Assembly (NCBI RefSeq): GCF_000495915.1
Contig: NZ_AOFQ01000014.1
Span: forward strand, 1-41,783
Direction of reading: 5' to 3'
DNA length: 41,783 bases
From: Stutzerimonas chloritidismutans AW-1
Lineage (GTDB): Bacteria > Pseudomonadota > Gammaproteobacteria > Pseudomonadales > Pseudomonadaceae
Below, piece after piece: positions 27,261 through 36,657 of the stretch. Each line of letters begins with the position of its first letter. Position 1 is the stretch's first letter. Made by a program: the position numbers and the translations under genes. Below the pieces are notes generated by a model. That model was given only the letters and a program-made list of their open reading frames with translations, was not told where the DNA came from and did no database searches.

Positions 27261-29870
27261 TCAGACTTCGACGACCTTGATCTTGGCCTTCTCCGCAGCG
27301 TCACGGAATTCGGCGATCTGGTCGAAAGACAGGTAGCGATAGATATCGGCAGCCATGCTGTCGATGTTCTTCGCGTATTCCATGTACTCCTCGACGGTCG
27401 GCAGCTTGCCGGTGATGGACGCTACTGCCGCCAGCTCTGCCGAAGCCAGGTAGACGTTAGTGGCGTCACCCAGACGATTCGGGAAGTTACGAGTGGAGGT
27501 AGAGACCACAGTGGAACCGGTTTGCACGCGAGCCTGGTTACCCATGCACAGCGAGCAGCCCGGCATTTCCATGCGCGCGCCAGCCTTGCCGTAGATGCCG
27601 TAATAGCCTTCCTCGGTCAGCTGATGAGCGTCCATCTTGGTCGGCGGAGCCAGCCACAGACGGGTCGGAATGCCACCCTTGACCTTGTCGAGCAGCTTGC
27701 CGGCAGCGCGGAAGTGGCCGATGTTGGTCATGCAGGAGCCGATGAAGACTTCGTCGATCTTCTCGCCAGCAACGGTGGACAGCAGGCGGGCATCGTCCGG
27801 GTCGTTCGGCGCGCAGAGCACGGGCTCTTTCACTTCGGCCAGGTCGATTTCGATCACCGCAGCGTATTCGGCGTCCTTATCTGCTTCCAGCAGCTTCGGA
27901 TCGGCGACCCACGCTTCCATCGCTTGAGCGCGGCGCTCCAGGGTGCGGGCATCACCGTAACCTTCGCTGATCATCCAGCGCAGCATGGTGATGTTGGACT
28001 TCAGGTACTCGGCGATCGAGTCTTCCGGCAGCTTGATGGTGCAGCCGGCAGCCGAACGCTCGGCGGAGGCGTCGGACAGCTCGAATGCCTGCTCCACGGT
28101 CAGTTGGTTGAGACCTTCGATCTCGAGAATGCGACCGGAGAAGATGTTCTTCTTGCCCTTCTTCTCGACAGTCAGCAGACCCTGCTGGATGGCGTAGTAG
28201 GGGATGGCATGAACCAGGTCACGCAGGGTGATGCCGGGCTGCATCTGGCCCTTGAAACGCACCAGTACGGATTCCGGCATGTCCAGCGGCATGACGCCAG
28301 TGGCGGCGGCGAAGGCGACCAGGCCGGAGCCGGCCGGGAAGGAGATGCCGATCGGGAAGCGGGTGTGCGAGTCACCACCGGTACCAACGGTATCCGGCAG
28401 CAGCATGCGGTTCAGCCAGCTGTGGATAATGCCGTCGCCCGGACGCAGGGACACGCCGCTGCGGTTCATGATGAAGTCCGGCAGGGTGTGGTGGGTGTTG
28501 ACGTCGATTGGCTTTGGATAGGCAGCTGTGTGGCAGAACGACTGCATGACCAGATCGGCGGAGAAGCCCAGGCAAGCCAGGTCTTTCAGCTCGTCGCGAG
28601 TCATCGGGCCAGTGGTGTCCTGGGAGCCGACGGTGGTCATCTTCGGTTCGCAGTAAGTGCCCGGACGAACGCCCTTGCCTTCCGGCAAGCCGCAGGCGCG
28701 ACCGACCATCTTCTGCGCGAGGGTGAAACCTTTGCCACTGTCAGTCGGCGCTTCCGGCTTCTTGAACAGGGTGGACGGTGCCAGACCCAGTTCGGCGCGG
28801 GCCTTCTCGGTCAGGCCGCGGCCGATGATCAGCGGAATACGACCGCCAGCACGGACTTCGTCCAGCAGGACGTCGGTCTTCAGTTCGAAAGTGGTGACGA
28901 CTTCATCGGTGCCGTGCTTGCAAACCTTGCCAGCGTATGGATAGACGTCGATCACGTCGCCCATGGCCAGGTTGCTGCAGTCGAATTCGATCGGCAGGGC
29001 ACCGGCATCTTCCATGGTGTTGTAGAAGATCGGGGCGATCTTTGTGCCAAAGCAGAAGCCACCGGCGCGCTTGTTCGGCACGTTCGGGATGTCGTCACCG
29101 AAGAACCACAGCACGGAGTTGGTAGCCGACTTGCGCGAGGAGCCGGTACCGACCACGTCGCCGACATAAGCAACTGGGAAGCCCTTGGCTTTCAGTTCTT
29201 CCATCTGCTTGATTGGGCCGACCGAGCCCGGTACGTCCGGGTTGATGCCTTCACGGGCCATTTTCAGCATGGCCAGCGCGTGCAGCGGGATGTCAGGGCG
29301 CGACCAGGCGTCTGGGGCAGGCGACAGATCGTCGGTGTTGGTTTCGCCAGTGACCTTGAATACGGACAGGGAAACTTTTTCGGCAACTGCCGGGCGGTTG
29401 GTGAACCACTCGCCTTCGGCCCAGGACTGCATCACAGCCTTGGCATGCTCGTTACCGGCCTTGGCTTTTTCGGCCACGTCGTGGAAAGCGTCGAACATCA
29501 GCAGGGTGTGCTTCAGTTGCTCGGCGGCAACAGCGGCCAGTTCGGCGTTATCCAGCAGCTCGACCAGAGTGGCGATGTTGTAGCCGCCCTGCATGGTGCC
29601 CAGCAGTTCGACAGCGCGCTGCTTGCTCAGCAATGGCGAGGAGGTTTCACCTTTGGCCAGGGCGGACAGGAAGCCGGCCTTGACGTAGGCGGCTTCGTCG
29701 ACGCCAGCGGGGACGCGGTTGGTGATCAGGTCAACGAGGAATTCTTCTTCGCCGGCTGGCGGATTCTTCAGCAGCTCAACCAGACCTGCGGTTTGCTCGG
29801 CGTTCAGCGGCTGGGGCACGACGCCCTGGGCGGCACGCTCTTCTACGTGTTTGCGATAGGCTTCAAGCAC
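27261..29870 (-). CDS. acnB: Bifunctional aconitate hydratase 2 / 2-methylisocitrate dehydratase
   Basis: 869 aa from the GTG chosen here, the usual AcnB length. ATGs lie six codons upstream, but GATGAGGG sits about 8 bases before the GTG, and the family begins [13 protein letters not shown]. Domain order is that of AcnB: N-terminal HEAT-like region, swivel domain, then the catalytic domains with cluster cysteines in [14 protein letters not shown] and GCSLCMGNQ near the C-terminus. It interconverts citrate and isocitrate, and in family members also hydrates 2-methyl-cis-aconitate, completing the step between PrpF and PrpB. A long structured leader precedes it. Confidence 0.96.
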   Translation of the reverse strand: MLEAYRKHVEERAAQGVVPQPLNAEQTAGLVELLKNPPAGEEEFLVDLITNRVPAGVDEAAYVKAGFLSALAKGETSSPLLSKQRAVELLGTMQGGYNIATLVELLDNAELAAVAAEQLKHTLLMFDAFHDVAEKAKAGNEHAKAVMQSWAEGEWFTNRPAVAEKVSLSVFKVTGETNTDDLSPAPDAWSRPDIPLHALAMLKMAREGINPDVPGSVGPIKQMEELKAKGFPVAYVGDVVGTGSSRKSATNSVLWFFGDDIPNVPNKRAGGFCFGTKIAPIFYNTMEDAGALPIEFDCSNLAMGDVIDVYPYAGKVCKHGTDEVVTTFELKTDVLLDEVRAGGRIPLIIGRGLTEKARAELGLAPSTLFKKPEAPTDSGKGFTLAQKMVGRACGLPEGKGVRPGTYCEPKMTTVGSQDTTGPMTRDELKDLACLGFSADLVMQSFCHTAAYPKPIDVNTHHTLPDFIMNRSGVSLRPGDGIIHSWLNRMLLPDTVGTGGDSHTRFPIGISFPAGSGLVAFAAATGVMPLDMPESVLVRFKGQMQPGITLRDLVHAIPYYAIQQGLLTVEKKGKKNIFSGRILEIEGLNQLTVEQAFELSDASAERSAAGCTIKLPEDSIAEYLKSNITMLRWMISEGYGDARTLERRAQAMEAWVADPKLLEADKDAEYAAVIEIDLAEVKEPVLCAPNDPDDARLLSTVAGEKIDEVFIGSCMTNIGHFRAAGKLLDKVKGGIPTRLWLAPPTKMDAHQLTEEGYYGIYGKAGARMEMPGCSLCMGNQARVQTGSTVVSTSTRNFPNRLGDATNVYLASAELAAVASITGKLPTVEEYMEYAKNIDSMAADIYRYLSFDQIAEFRDAAEKAKIKVVEV

Positions 29871-29920
29871 AGTTTTTACCCTCATCATTGGTCCCTTGGG
29901 TGTTTCGGGACGCGCATCCG

Positions 29921-30040
29921 GAAGCTGTTTTCAAAGTTTTACGCCGGGCGGGCGAGGCCGGATGGGCAGGGTGAAGATAAATCTGCGCATCCGGCACGCA
30001 GCCGGTTCAACTGTGCTCGTGACGCTTTGAAAACAGCTTC
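29921..30040 (-). promoter_or_regulatory. Structured acnB leader closed by a 16-bp inverted repeat
   Basis: GAAGCTGTTTTCAAAG (29921-29936) and its exact complement CTTTGAAAACAGCTTC (30025-30040) are 88 bases apart. Inside lies a second pair, CCGGATG (29958-29964) with CATCCGG near 29,988-29,994; GCGCATCCGG also occurs directly repeated at 29912-29921 and 29985-29994. With the promoter at 30073-30101 the whole element is in the 5' untranslated RNA. It may be a cis-regulatory RNA or a small palindromic insert. No target-site duplication was seen. Confidence 0.6.
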
Positions 30041-30072
30041 GTATGGAATGTGGCGCCAAAAACGGCGGGCCG

Positions 30073-30101
30073 ATACTACTGGAAATGGCCCCAAAAGTTA
30101 A
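30073..30101 (-). promoter_or_regulatory. Probable sigma70 promoter of acnB
   Basis: On the minus strand TTAACT (30096-30101) and TAGTAT (30073-30078) have a 17-bp spacer. Transcription would start near 30,066, giving a leader of about 195 bases. The rest of the gap up to 30,277 is GC-rich with no recognised element. Confidence 0.55.
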
Positions 30102-30277
30102 GTCGAGCGCCAGCGGCGGCCGCCGCCGAGGCTTCGTGAGCTTGCGTGAAAAGATTTCGCTCGGGCCCGCGGGGCCTGGGCTTGTGGCGGCGCAAGAGGG
30201 GGCCACGCTTTAAACAAGGATGACCCTGGTAGGACAAAAGTCTAAGATGTTCGGCCCGCCATCAACCTGCTTCGGTC

Positions 30278-30754
30278 ATGTCCTCACAGCGCATCAAAAC
30301 CCCTTGCATTGGTCTGTGCTCGACGGTGTACGGCGATATCGTCTGCCGTGGGTGCAAGCGATTCCATCATGAGGTGGTTAACTGGAACGCCTATGGCGAA
30401 GAGGAAAAGCGGGCGGTATGGCGGCGTCTGGAAATCCTCCTGGCGCAGGTCATGACGGCCAAACTCGAAGTGTTCGATGCTCAGCTGTTGCGCCAGCAGC
30501 TGGAGGCTCGGCAGATCCGCTTTGTAGTGGAGCAGTCTCCCTACTGCTGGGCCTATCAGTTGATCGCGCGCGGTGCGCGGCTGATTCAGCAGCTCGAAGC
30601 CTATGGCGTTGCTTTGCTACCCGAATTCCGTGATCGACCGCTGCCTGAACTGCGCGACGCGATCGATCAGGAGTTCTTCCTGCTTTCCGAGGCTCATTAC
30701 GAGCGCTACATCGCGCCACGCTTTCTAGCGGAAGGTATCGACTTCAGGGTCTGA
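30278..30754 (+). CDS. DUF1289 domain protein
   Basis: 158 aa. The N-terminal DUF1289 module is clear: KTPCIGLCSTVYGDIVCRGCKRFHHEVVNW, with Cys at P-C-x3-C and C-x2-C, suggesting metal or Fe-S binding. An alpha-helical C-terminal part of about 100 residues follows (LLRQQLEARQIRFVVEQSPYCWAYQLIARGARL). Function unknown. The ribosome site before the ATG is weak. It converges with the universal stress protein gene over 41 bases without a clear terminator. Confidence 0.85.
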   Translation: MSSQRIKTPCIGLCSTVYGDIVCRGCKRFHHEVVNWNAYGEEEKRAVWRRLEILLAQVMTAKLEVFDAQLLRQQLEARQIRFVVEQSPYCWAYQLIARGARLIQQLEAYGVALLPEFRDRPLPELRDAIDQEFFLLSEAHYERYIAPRFLAEGIDFRV

Positions 30755-30795
30755 TGAAGCCCGCGGGCCAGCGCTTTCGCTCGGAGCGGTCTGAC

Positions 30796-31656
30796 TCAGT
30801 GGCGAACCAGGTCTTCGAGGTGATCGATGATGTCGTTGGGCTTGAGTACCAGGACATCGCTTTCCAGCGTGTCGAGCACCACCTCGGCAGTGTTACCCAT
30901 CAGCGCGCCAGAGAATCCGGTCCTCGCCACCGTACCGATCACTGTGACGACGGCCTTGAGCTGGTGGCAAACGCGCGGAATCAGCGCATCGGCAGGGCCT
31001 TCCTCGACATGTAGCTGAGCGTCAGGAATCTGAAACTCTTCCTGGAACTGCTTGCAGGCATCTCTATACCGAGCTTCGATGGTTTCCTTGAGTTGGAACG
31101 CCGGGTCGGCGGCGGAAAGCATCGCAGAAGGATGCGCACTGATGACGTGCAGCTTGCCGTCGGCGAGGCTGGCGATCTCGTAGCCGTGATTGATGATGGT
31201 CGCGTGCAGCGTGCGGTGTTCCAGATCGGCGTTGCCGACGTCCACCGCGGCGAGAATGTTTCCACCTGTCCATGGCTTGTCAGTTTTCACCATCAGCACC
31301 GGGCTGGGGCAATAACGCAGCAGCTTCCAGTCCTCGGGAGTGAGCAGGGCGCGCTTGAGGGGGTTGTCCGGCACGTGCTGCTTGACCACCAACCCGCAAC
31401 CTTCGGCCTGCTGCACGTTGATGATGGTCTGATGGATGCTCTCGTGCCACGCCTGCTGGGTGGACACCTGATGGCCCTCGCTAGCCAGCTGTTCGCTCAG
31501 TGCAGTCAGGTGGGCACCGTGGTCGTGCCTGGTATCGCACACCAGCAGGTGCAGGCGGGACTGGCTGACACTTGCGATCAGTCGCGCACGTTTGAGTGCC
31601 AGCTCTTGCGGCTGGTTCGGGTCAATTACCACGAGGATGCAGCGAATGGCTTGCAT
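30796..31656 (-). CDS. Tandem universal stress protein (two UspA domains)
   Basis: 286 aa. Two Usp modules: residues 1-140 (MQAIRCILVVIDPNQPQELALKRA, ending WKLLRYCPSPVLMVK) and 150-286 (ILAAVDVGN, then VVTVIGTVARTGFSGALMGNTAEVVLDTLESDVLVLKP). The second module keeps the G-x2-G-x9-G-(S/N)T ATP-loop pattern. The ATG at 31,656 has GGAG 6 bases upstream; a longer frame starts 33 bases earlier with no such site. The family helps survival under stress and low oxygen. Divergent from miaE. Confidence 0.88.
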   Translation of the reverse strand: MQAIRCILVVIDPNQPQELALKRARLIASVSQSRLHLLVCDTRHDHGAHLTALSEQLASEGHQVSTQQAWHESIHQTIINVQQAEGCGLVVKQHVPDNPLKRALLTPEDWKLLRYCPSPVLMVKTDKPWTGGNILAAVDVGNADLEHRTLHATIINHGYEIASLADGKLHVISAHPSAMLSAADPAFQLKETIEARYRDACKQFQEEFQIPDAQLHVEEGPADALIPRVCHQLKAVVTVIGTVARTGFSGALMGNTAEVVLDTLESDVLVLKPNDIIDHLEDLVRH

Positions 31657-31834
31657 GATCGGCTCCATTTCCAGATTCAGGTTGGTCAACTATAGACAAG
31701 CCTGCGATGCCGGCCGTGATGTATATCAAGCAAGGCTGGCTGCTCCGCGCGGCATTCGCAATAATGCCCGTCCGGTGTCCGGCGGTGCCATTTAACTGTC
31801 GGCTTATTAAGTTCCTGAATATGCAAGGCTAGAC

Positions 31835-32440
31835 ATGCTTCCTGATCTCAACGAATTCCTCGGTTGTGCCACACCCGCCGCATGGGTGGATGCAGCGTTG
31901 CAGAATCAGGATGTGATGCTCATCGATCATGGAAACTGCGAGAAGAAGGCGGCAGGTGCGGCGTTCCAGTTGATGTTCCGCTACGTTGACAAACCGGACC
32001 TGCAGAACAAGATGTCGCGCCTCGCCCGTGAGGAGCTGCGTCATTTCGAGCAGGTACTGGCAATCATTCGCCGACGTGAGATCCAGCTGCGGAACGTTGG
32101 GTCGTCACGCTATGCAGCCGGCCTGCGTGAACTCGTACGCAATCATGAGCCATACCGACTGACTGATACGCTGGTGATCGGTGCCTTTATCGAGGCACGC
32201 TCCTGTGAGCGTTTCGCCATGTTGGTGCCGCATCTGGATGAGGAGCTGGGCAAGTTCTATCACGGGCTGCTCAAGTCGGAAGCGCGGCACTTTCAGGACT
32301 ATCTCAAGCTGGCGTACCAATATGGCGATGCGGCCGATGTCGATGCGGCGATCATTCGGGTACGTGAACGCGAGCGCGAGCTCATCGAAAGCCCGGACGC
32401 CGAGTTTCGCTTCCACAGCGGCGTGCCGCTGGCGGCTTAG
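31835..32440 (+). CDS. miaE: tRNA 2-methylthio-N6-isopentenyladenosine-37 hydroxylase
   Basis: 201 aa. Ferritin-like diiron protein: [23 protein letters not shown] and [13 protein letters not shown] provide E-x2-H-type ligands in the first half, [14 protein letters not shown] and [13 protein letters not shown] in the second. It hydroxylates ms2i6A37 to ms2io6A37 in tRNAs reading U-starting codons, using O2. AAGG precedes the ATG. Its stop overlaps the end of convergent lpxH by 4 bases, so no terminator separates the genes. Confidence 0.94.
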   Translation: MLPDLNEFLGCATPAAWVDAALQNQDVMLIDHGNCEKKAAGAAFQLMFRYVDKPDLQNKMSRLAREELRHFEQVLAIIRRREIQLRNVGSSRYAAGLRELVRNHEPYRLTDTLVIGAFIEARSCERFAMLVPHLDEELGKFYHGLLKSEARHFQDYLKLAYQYGDAADVDAAIIRVRERERELIESPDAEFRFHSGVPLAA

Positions 32441-33159
32441 TTCAGATCGAACGGGGCTTGCTGAAAGCCGCTCTCGTCGACCTGTAACGCCCAGCCTTGC
32501 TGGTCCCAATCGCCGAGCACGATTCGCTGCGCCGGACGGCCGTCGACTTCCAGTTCATGTGTTGCGGGGCGATGGGTGTGGCCGTGGATCAGGGTCCGCA
32601 CGCCATGCTCGGCGAGTACTCGAGGGATCAGCTCCGGGGTGACATCGATGATGTCCGAAGCCTTCATGCGCGTCTGGGCGCGACTTTCATTGCGCAGCTT
32701 GCGCGCGAGTTTTCGACGAGTGGATAACGGCAGATGGCGCAGGATGAACAGGCTGAGCGGATTGCGCAGCAAACGCCGTAGCCGCATGTAGCCTTCGTCG
32801 CGGGTGCACAGGCTGTCGCCATGCATCAGCAGGACGCGCTCACCGCCGAGCTCGACCACACTCGGGTCGCCCAGCAGCGTACAGCCCGCCGCGCGGCAGA
32901 AGCCCTTGCCCAGCATGAAGTCACGGTTGCCGTGCATCAGGTAAATGCGCGTACCGCGTTCGCTCAGGGCGCGTAACGCGTCGGCGATCGATTGCTGGAA
33001 GGGTGTTATGGCATCGTCGCCGATCCAGACCTCAAAAAAGTCGCCGAGTATGTACAGCGCTTCGGCCTGGCACGCGCGAGTGGCGAGAAAATGCAGAAAC
33101 GCCCGGGTAATGTCCGGGCGTTCCTCTTCCAGGTGCAGATCGGAGATCAGCAGGATCAC
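32437..33159 (-). CDS. lpxH: UDP-2,3-diacylglucosamine diphosphatase
   Basis: 240 aa. Metallophosphoesterase motifs in order: [12 protein letters not shown] (1-15), [11 protein letters not shown] (about 41-51), [10 protein letters not shown] (about 79-88), [10 protein letters not shown] (about 113-122) and [10 protein letters not shown] (about 195-204). It cleaves UDP-2,3-diacylglucosamine to lipid X in lipid A synthesis at the inner membrane. It is 6 bases downstream of ppiB and co-transcribed with it. Confidence 0.96.
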   Translation of the reverse strand: MILLISDLHLEEERPDITRAFLHFLATRACQAEALYILGDFFEVWIGDDAITPFQQSIADALRALSERGTRIYLMHGNRDFMLGKGFCRAAGCTLLGDPSVVELGGERVLLMHGDSLCTRDEGYMRLRRLLRNPLSLFILRHLPLSTRRKLARKLRNESRAQTRMKASDIIDVTPELIPRVLAEHGVRTLIHGHTHRPATHELEVDGRPAQRIVLGDWDQQGWALQVDESGFQQAPFDLN

Positions 33160-33165
33160 TCGCGA

Positions 33166-33660
33166 TTACTCGACGATTTCCGCTTTCTCGATCACCACGT
33201 CTTCCACTGGAACGTCCTGGTGACCGGATTTCATGGTGGTCGCCACGGCCTTGATCTTCTCGACCACGTCCATGCCGTCGGTCACCTCGCCGAACACGGC
33301 GTAACCCCAGCCCTGAACGGTTGGCGCGCTGTGGTCGAGGAAGTCGTTGTCCTTCACGTTGATGAAGAACTGCGCGGAGGCAGAGTGCGGCTCCATGGTG
33401 CGGGCCATTGCCAGGGTACCGGTCTTGTTCGACAGGCCGTTGTTGGCCTCGTTCTTGATAGGGGCGCGAGTCGGCTTCTGCTTCATGCCAGACTCGAAAC
33501 CGCCGCCCTGGATCATGAAGTTGCTGATCACGCGGTGGAAGATGGTGCCGTCGTAGTGACCGCTCTTCACATATTCCTTGAAGTTGGCAGTGGTTTCCGG
33601 TGCCTTGTCTTCGAACAGGTTGACGGTGATGACGCCGTAGTTGGTGTGCAGTTTGATCAT
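33166..33660 (-). CDS. ppiB: Cytoplasmic peptidyl-prolyl cis-trans isomerase B (cyclophilin)
   Basis: 164 aa, no signal peptide. Cyclophilin core: [19 protein letters not shown] (catalytic Arg in FHRV, about 41-59), [28 protein letters not shown] and [17 protein letters not shown]. It speeds Xaa-Pro isomerisation. First gene of the ppiB-lpxH operon, divergent from the glnS region; the group II intron now separates the two. Confidence 0.95.
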   Translation of the reverse strand: MIKLHTNYGVITVNLFEDKAPETTANFKEYVKSGHYDGTIFHRVISNFMIQGGGFESGMKQKPTRAPIKNEANNGLSNKTGTLAMARTMEPHSASAQFFINVKDNDFLDHSAPTVQGWGYAVFGEVTDGMDVVEKIKAVATTMKSGHQDVPVEDVVIEKAEIVE

Positions 33661-33798
33661 CGGGGAGAGATTCCGTTTTCGTGGGGCTGGCCAAGTGCGG
33701 GACAGGCCGCTGCAAGGGTCGTCGTACCGAATGCCGTCAGGCGCTGATGGCAGTGCCGCCTTAGGCGCATTGCTCTGTCAGGGGGTTGACGGGTCCGC

Positions 33799-33814
33799 TA
33801 TGATAAGCGCTTTG
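33799..33814 (+). promoter_or_regulatory. Probable -10 region of the glnS promoter and intron target (IBS1)
   Basis: TATGAT at 33,799-33,804 resembles a -10 box, though no good -35 is seen at 17 bp. GCTTTG at 33,809-33,814 is the intron-binding sequence: it pairs perfectly with CAAAGC in the intron loop at 34,504-34,509. The intron starts at the next base, near the expected transcription start. Confidence 0.4.
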
Positions 33815-34289
33815 GTGCGACACGTGTGCACGTGTCGCGCTTGGTTTGGTTAACTGCACCATGGCTCCAAACCCTTTGTTTCAAGGGGTTAATGCTTAAA
33901 ACAGCAGCTAATGTACCCGGCTCAGCCTGGTAATCCTACGCTTCGGACGCTCTGCGTTTTTACGAGGCTAGGCAATGAATCTGCATCAATTCGCACCCAA
34001 AATGGGTCCGCAATGGGGTGTAGAAACCAGAAAGTTGCAATCTAGCCTAGCTCGATTGTTACAAATAATGTCTAACCCAGAGGGTGAATTCCGCCCTCTG
34101 GGCAGATTTCGTCCCTCACGTTGGGCATCGAGCCTTTATTACCGTCGTGAGACGTTGGGGGACGTTAAACCAAGCGCGGAGCGTCAAGCTCCGAATCGCA
34201 TTGCTCAGCTCTGCTTGTTCAGGGAGTACCGAGCCTGGCGTGTACCCGCCAGTTCATTAGATCGGCATGCGTCAGGGGCCAACCCTGGG
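33815..34289 (+). other. Unusual 5' extension of the intron, rich in hairpins
   Basis: About 475 bases not expected in a compact domain I. They start with a 12-bp self-complementary hairpin (33,815-33,840, one G-T pair) that includes the intron's first bases. Further perfect stems: GGTTTGG/CCAAACC (33,843-33,849 with 33,867-33,873), CCCAGAGGG/CCCTCTGGG (about 34,075-34,101), CGGAGC/GCTCCG near 34,180-34,195, and CTGGCG/CGCCAG near 34,237-34,254. A 106-codon frame from an ATG at 33,975 (GAGG upstream) runs to a TGA at 34,293-34,295. Its protein matches nothing I recognise, and the stems suggest structured RNA. Confidence 0.5.
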
Positions 34290-34493
34290 GTGTGAAGCCC
34301 GATTAACAATGTCTCGCTCGCAAGAGGGTGTTATCCGGTGACGGAGAACGCTTCGCGTCCGAATTGCACGGACGCGACGAAGCTAATGACCTAACCCGCA
34401 TGGCTAACGCATGTGAATCGTCGCCAGAACCCTCGTAACTATCGACGGGCCTACGGCAATTATTGGCCTCAGCCAAAAACGGCATAGCAGTTG

Positions 34494-34518
34494 GCATCAC
34501 AGTCAAAGCTTGTGATGC
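34494..34518 (+). other. EBS1 stem-loop of the group II intron
   Basis: Perfect stem GCATCACA/TGTGATGC with loop GTCAAAGCT. CAAAGC is complementary to the last six 5' exon bases and the preceding T to the first 3' exon base. About 70 bases later comes GGGGAACG, matching the spacing to GGGAACG in the LtrB intron (from memory). Confidence 0.75.
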
Positions 34519-34866
34519 GGTACCACACAACTGTCGGGGGATAGACGAAGCCTAAACGGGGAATAGATGCGACTCGGGGAACGTGGCAATCCCGACCACT
34601 CGCCTGGTCAGCAACATCGGTCAGGCAGGCAAACCGCAAGGGGCGCTGATGGGTGTGGGGAATGGGAGGATGCAAAAAGCGAAGGGCTGCCTGTAATGGG
34701 TGGCATACCGGTTGAAACATCACCGGCAGGGGCAACCCTGGCTGACGTGCATCTGGTTTACGAGCGCAAATAGCCGCTGATTCCAGCGATAACAAACGAC
34801 CCTATGGGCGACTACTGCCCATAGGGGAGTAGTCCGTCCTGAAAGTCGTGATCTCAGGAGGACAGT

Positions 34867-36606
34867 ATGAAAACGCAACCAGCAGCACCGGTCGCGTCTG
34901 CGTCCTTCGACGGGATGACGAACTGGCACGATCTTGATTGGGCCAGGATTCAACAAACCGTTCGGAAAACGCAGCTAAAGATTGCGCAGGCAACTGGGGA
35001 AGGCGACTGGCGCAGGGTTAAACGCCTGCAACGACTGCTGACCCACTCGTTCTATGGCCGCTGTCTGGCTGTAAGGCGAGTCACGGAGAACCGGGGTCGC
35101 AAGACGCCGGGTGTCGATGGAGAAACCTGGGGAACGCCTCAGGCCAAGCTCCAGGCCGTGGGACGTCTGTCGAAAAAGCGAGGCTATCGGCCCAAGCCGC
35201 TACGGCGGGTATGGATACCGAAGGCCGGCAAGCCAGAGAAACGCCCACTGGGTATCCCGACGATGTTGGATCGGGCCATGCAGGCGCTGTATCTGCAAGC
35301 GTTGGAACCTGTAATCGAAAGCACCAGCGATCTGAAATCCTATGGATTTCGCCCGGATCGTTCGACTGCTGACGCAATGGTCGAGCTTTTCCACCTGCTG
35401 TCGCCACAAACGGCGCCGGTCTGGATTCTGGAAGGCGACATCAAAGGTTTCTTCGACAACATTAACCATGAATGGCTGTGCCGGAATGTTCCGATGGACA
35501 GGACGGTGCTGCGCAAGTGGTTGAAGGCCGGGGTTATCGACCGGCGACAACTCATGGCTACGGAGGCCGGGACGCCGCAGGGAGGAATTATCTCGCCCTG
35601 TCTGGCAAACGCCACCTTGAATGGCTTGGAAACCCAACTGAAGCGCCATCTGGTGCAGCAAATGGGAAAAACAAAAGCTCAGCAAGCCAAGGTGTATGTG
35701 GTGCGCTATGCGGATGACTTCGTCGTGACGGCAGCCTCGAAAGAGCTGCTGGAGGACGAGGTCAAACCCTGGGTAGAGCAATTCCTGTCGGTACGAGGAG
35801 TTGCACTGTCACAGGCGAAAACGCAGATCACGCACATCAATCAAGGCTTCGATTTTCTAGGGTGGAATTTCAGGAAGTACGTGCCGAAATCGCCGTATAG
35901 GAACGCCAAGCTGCTGATCAAACCCTCGAAGAAGAACGCCTCGGCGTTCTATCGGAAAGTGCGAGAGATCATCAAAAACAGCGGGGCACTGACGCAGGAT
36001 GCGCTGATCGGCCAGCTGAACCCGGTACTGAAGGGGTGGGCGCAATACCACTCCCCGGTCGTGGCAAAACAGACCTTCAGCAAGCTGGATAGCTTGATTT
36101 TCTGGCGACTCTGGAGGTGGGCGAAGCGTAGGCACTCGAAGAAGTCGGCTGACTGGATCAGGAATAAATACTTCCGATCCATAGGCGGGCAGAACTGGGT
36201 GTTTGCGTATCCCTACAAAAATGGCAAGGGAGAAAGGCATTACCGACAGCTGTACAAGCTGGCGGAAACCGCAATCGTGCGTCACAAGCGTTTACCGGGT
36301 GAGTATCAGCCCTACGACGCGGCGCATGAGCTGAAGTGGGAGGCGTTGAGGGTCCAGCGGATGCAGCACAAGCTGCGTTATCAGGGGCAAATACTCAGTA
36401 TCTTTCGCAGACAGAAGGGGGTTTGTGCCCTGTGCGGGCATGCGATCAGCAAGGAGACCGGTTGGCACGACCATCACGTCATCAGGCGTGTGGACGGCGG
36501 ACCGGATACCTTGAGCAATCGCGTGCTGCTTCATCCCAACTGTCATGCGCTGGTGCATAGCCGGCGTGAAAAGGTAACTCTGCGATACGGTGGTCTGGAA
36601 TGTTAA
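34867..36606 (+). CDS. Group II intron-encoded reverse transcriptase/maturase with HNH endonuclease
   Basis: 579 aa in domain IV. Order: RVT_N domain (LTHSFYGRCLAVRRVTENRG, KTPGVDGE; about 20-90), RT palm (RPLGIPTMLDRAMQALY, SYGFRPDRSTADAM, EGDIKGFFDNINH, GTPQGGIISP) with YADD at residues 281-284, the maturase X domain (GFDFLGWNFRKY and following), and a C-terminal HNH zinc-type domain (CALCGH, HDHHVIRRVDGG, HPNCHALVH). All catalytic residues seem intact, so it may be active. AGGAGG 4 bases before the ATG is the strongest ribosome site in the window. It assists splicing and target-primed reverse transcription. Confidence 0.95.
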   Translation: MKTQPAAPVASASFDGMTNWHDLDWARIQQTVRKTQLKIAQATGEGDWRRVKRLQRLLTHSFYGRCLAVRRVTENRGRKTPGVDGETWGTPQAKLQAVGRLSKKRGYRPKPLRRVWIPKAGKPEKRPLGIPTMLDRAMQALYLQALEPVIESTSDLKSYGFRPDRSTADAMVELFHLLSPQTAPVWILEGDIKGFFDNINHEWLCRNVPMDRTVLRKWLKAGVIDRRQLMATEAGTPQGGIISPCLANATLNGLETQLKRHLVQQMGKTKAQQAKVYVVRYADDFVVTAASKELLEDEVKPWVEQFLSVRGVALSQAKTQITHINQGFDFLGWNFRKYVPKSPYRNAKLLIKPSKKNASAFYRKVREIIKNSGALTQDALIGQLNPVLKGWAQYHSPVVAKQTFSKLDSLIFWRLWRWAKRRHSKKSADWIRNKYFRSIGGQNWVFAYPYKNGKGERHYRQLYKLAETAIVRHKRLPGEYQPYDAAHELKWEALRVQRMQHKLRYQGQILSIFRRQKGVCALCGHAISKETGWHDHHVIRRVDGGPDTLSNRVLLHPNCHALVHSRREKVTLRYGGLEC

Positions 36607-36657
36607 GATCACGCGACATTGTTGCCGGTCAGCCATCAGCTGACTTTTCGTAAACTT

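Noticed and set aside
27183..30101. A 972-codon open frame opposite acnB
   Set aside because: It mirrors acnB codon structure (high-GC antisense frame), has no recognisable domain, and acnB itself is certain.
33786..33804. TTGACG and TATGAT as a promoter pair for glnS
   Set aside because: They are only 7 bp apart, far too close for sigma70; only the TATGAT was kept as a tentative -10.
34070..34126. GTCTAAC ... GTTGGGC spaced 57 bp, resembling an integron attC site; P. stutzeri carries integrons and some introns target attC
   Set aside because: The inner part folds as an off-centre 9-bp hairpin with no symmetric second pair of boxes, and no integron cassette or integrase is present. The intron protein has an HNH domain, unlike the attC-targeting group IIC introns.
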